Below are positions 61,784-64,000 of a stretch of DNA of 64,000 nt, piece after piece. Each line of letters opens with the position of its first letter. Position 1 is the stretch's first letter. Origin of the DNA: Trogon surrucura (lineage: Eukaryota; Chordata; Aves; Trogoniformes; Trogonidae). The DNA is taken from positions 16,531,487 through 16,595,486 of the forward strand of contig CM036622.1 in NCBI GenBank assembly GCA_020746105.1, written 5' to 3'. The notes beneath the pieces are model-generated. The model was given only the letters and a program-made list of their open reading frames with translations, had not been told where the DNA came from and did not search any database. The translations under genes and the position numbers were made by a program.

Positions 61784-63230
61784 TCTCCTGATGCTGGGAC
61801 TGAGCAGAGATGTGTGCTGTGGTCCTCGGTGAACTTGCCGGAGCTCGGAGTGCGTTGCTGCTTTTACTAAAGAGGCATAGCAAGTGTTCCTGATTAGGGC
61901 AGAGTGCCCCTGTGAGCCTTGTTTCCTTTGTAAAGTGGATTTTAAAGACGGCAGGGATTCTGCTGCTGTGTGTGTTTCTGTGAGCACCTCATCCCGTATC
62001 GTTAATGTGGAGATGGAGCAGCCTGCAATGAAAAAACAAAAATGATGGAAAAAATGGGATCAATTTATGTGGCAAAAATGGCTGTTTAATTGGATTTCAT
62101 AGCAAGGTTGGGCTTTTCCGCTGATAAAGACGCCACTAGGGTGTATTACAGTATTGTTCCACCATATGTGCGCTGGTGCATAGGCCTGAAAAACATGCAA
62201 GACTGCTCCTGGAACAGACACCCAAAAAACTGCTTTGGTGAAATATTAAGGAAAAGTCATAACGTCTGCATCTTTTTCACAGCGTGGTTATAGGACCTCC
62301 CCAGGCAAATTTAATCAGAGTTTCTAAAATGCATTTTATTAACCCTGTGTTTTATTGTTCAACCCATACTTTGATAACTGAGTCAGTTTTACATATTCAG
62401 AAATGCTGCTAAAAATCTAGCTGTTTTCCGTGACGCTCGCAACTACACTCATTACCAAATAAAATTCTTCCCATTTGTAGCATCTCAGAGATAATGTGTA
62501 AACCACACTAGCTCCAACGCTGAGGAATCTGGCACTCGGATATTTTGTATTTTATTAACTGCCCCTTCTCTTCAGTTTGCATAATAGTGAGTTAGATTTA
62601 CATTTGTTAAGATGGCCGTGCATTACTCTTAATAGAAGACATGTCAAACTTCCCGTTGCCAGTACTGCAGCATGATAAAGTAACCTCATATGATACTGAT
62701 GAAGATTTCGTTCACACTTGCTGGTTTCATGCAACGTCTTTTTTTCCAGATGGATACCCTATTGTAAAATGATTTCCTGCTTTAGGCTCTGCTTTGTGTA
62801 GCTCTCTGCTATGCCATCTTTCTATGAACTGGATAAACTGCCTATTAAATTTAATTACAGCCTGAATGACTGCACATCTTGATCTTATTTTTCCTCCAAT
62901 GTACTGTATTTCACCAAGGTCCTTGAGGATGAAATAAAATAAATCTGAGGGATGCATACTCCAGTAGCCGAAAGAAATGTTTCAAAGGGCATTACAATGA
63001 CTGTTAACCCATTAGTTTTGGACCATTTTGAAGGCAATTCTTTAGGCTTAGGATTATAAAGACGTTTTCTCCTATCTTTTCTTCTGTCATTTTAGAAACT
63101 AAAGCAAGATAGAGAAAGGCCCCAGAATAAAAATTCAAATAGAAATTATGAAGTTGATTTCTTATCCCTTAAAAAGAGAGGGAGCAGAGAAGAACACATA
63201 TGCATCGTCAAACCGTTCGGCCTGGTTAGC

Positions 63231-63245
63231 TTTTTTTTTTTTTTT
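63231..63245. repeat. T15 homopolymer
   Basis: An uninterrupted T-run on the + strand, with no associated element. Confidence 0.85.
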
Positions 63246-64000
63246 CAATAAGGGCCTAATGTTATTATTTCTGGCTTGAATCTCCACCGTGCTGCAAGTG
63301 AAGGATGCATGTCAGGCTGGCAGCACCCTTGGGAGCCGTCAGGACTTTCCCCTTCGTGACTGATGGCAGTCGTGGCGTCTGCCAAGGCAGCCCTGGGAGG
63401 GGGTGACAGAGCATCGCAGCCAAGCTGAGCTCAGCCCACGTGCTCTCGTCAACCTCTTCAGACCCTGTGTCCTTCCCGTGACCCAGAGAAAGCTGGTGGC
63501 TGGAGGTTTCCAAGGAGGTGGACATCCTCACCATCAGCAGCGACGATGACAGGGTCTTCCTGCAGAGATGTTTCCTCCAGAAAGCGCGATCTGTGTAAAT
63601 CGAATGCTTGTCGATGCCCGTTTGTCTGCTGTGCCCGTGAGACTTTCAGGTTGAGAGTCCTCTTGTCTGACTTTAATCTTGAAGTTAATTTGACATTTTA
63701 ACTTCAGCCAGCTAAGACTAAGCCAGCCACATCACCTTCCCTTGCAGCTGGGGGGAAAGCTGCCATCTGAGAGGATTTTCCCTCACCTGCCTTAAGTACC
63801 TACCTGGAGTGGGTGAGACTTTTTTTGGAGATACCTGCATCTTTCCTGGTTAGTCAACAAGCTCAGATAAGACATGGGAGAGTGACACACTGCCTTTGAT
63901 TTTTCTGAGGTTGCAGCACAGCACGTTTTGCAAATTGCTTACCAGCACGTTTTTACAGGTAGCATTCCTCTCGCAGTGGAGATGTAAAATCCCTCTTGCG

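Larger units (their letters stand above)
57731..64000 (+). other. RARB: RARB intron downstream of the hinge exon (partial)
   Basis: This is the 5' part of the intron after the hinge exon; the next coding exon is not reached. It holds a CpG-rich stretch with overlapping open frames on both strands at 59.15-59.62 kb, a microsatellite at 61.72 kb whose core repeats the one at 6.73 kb, a T15 run at 63.23 kb, and unique AT-rich sequence at 62.3-63.1 kb that looks like conserved non-coding DNA. No mobile element is recognised. Confidence 0.85.

Overview
The window is a piece of a bird nuclear genome, most probably a passerine. It holds the middle of one gene, the retinoic acid receptor beta gene (RARB), on the + strand. 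Three coding exons are intact: 8970-9118 (149 bp: end of the B region plus first zinc finger), 32708-32849 (142 bp: second zinc finger) and 57570-57730 (161 bp: hinge and start of the ligand-binding domain). Together they give 149 complete codons plus two codons split across introns, with matching phases and consensus splice sites. The N-terminal A-region exons and promoters lie upstream of base 1. The remaining ligand-binding-domain exons lie beyond base 64000. About 99% of the window is therefore intron.

The bird assignment rests on CR1 retrotransposons with their typical 3' ends. The passerine assignment rests on one element at 15908-16088, in which a tRNA-Ile-like head is fused to a CR1 3' tail. 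That is the structure known for TguSINE1 of passerines.

Layout: 1-8969 is upstream intron with a CpG-rich patch near 4.9-5.1 kb, a short tandem duplication and a TG/TA/CA microsatellite. The intron 9119-32707 (23.6 kb) holds almost all recognisable mobile DNA: a short CR1 tail at 9.25 kb, the SINE, a 1.9 kb 5'-truncated and frameshifted CR1 at 16.9-18.8 kb, and two stacked CR1 tails at 19.9-20.2 kb. It also has an unexplained strand-skewed block at 11.0-13.1 kb and a CpG-rich patch at 22.0-22.3 kb. The intron 32850-57569 (24.7 kb) has no clear mobile element; it has two more CpG-rich patches (36.5 and 47.7 kb), a G-quadruplex motif at 39.07 kb and simple repeats. The start of the next intron, 57731-64000, holds a CpG-rich stretch with overlapping open frames near 59.2-59.6 kb, a second copy of the palindromic TG/TA/CA repeat, and long unique AT-rich sequence that looks like conserved non-coding DNA.

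I found no second protein gene, no functional RNA gene and no CRISPR-like or other novel coding system. The most useful leads are regulatory. Exact matches to retinoic acid receptor binding-site consensus (two DR2 and one DR0) lie in the introns of a receptor gene known to be retinoic-acid inducible, and four compact CpG-rich patches could be internal promoters or enhancers. These are sequence matches only, with no functional evidence here.
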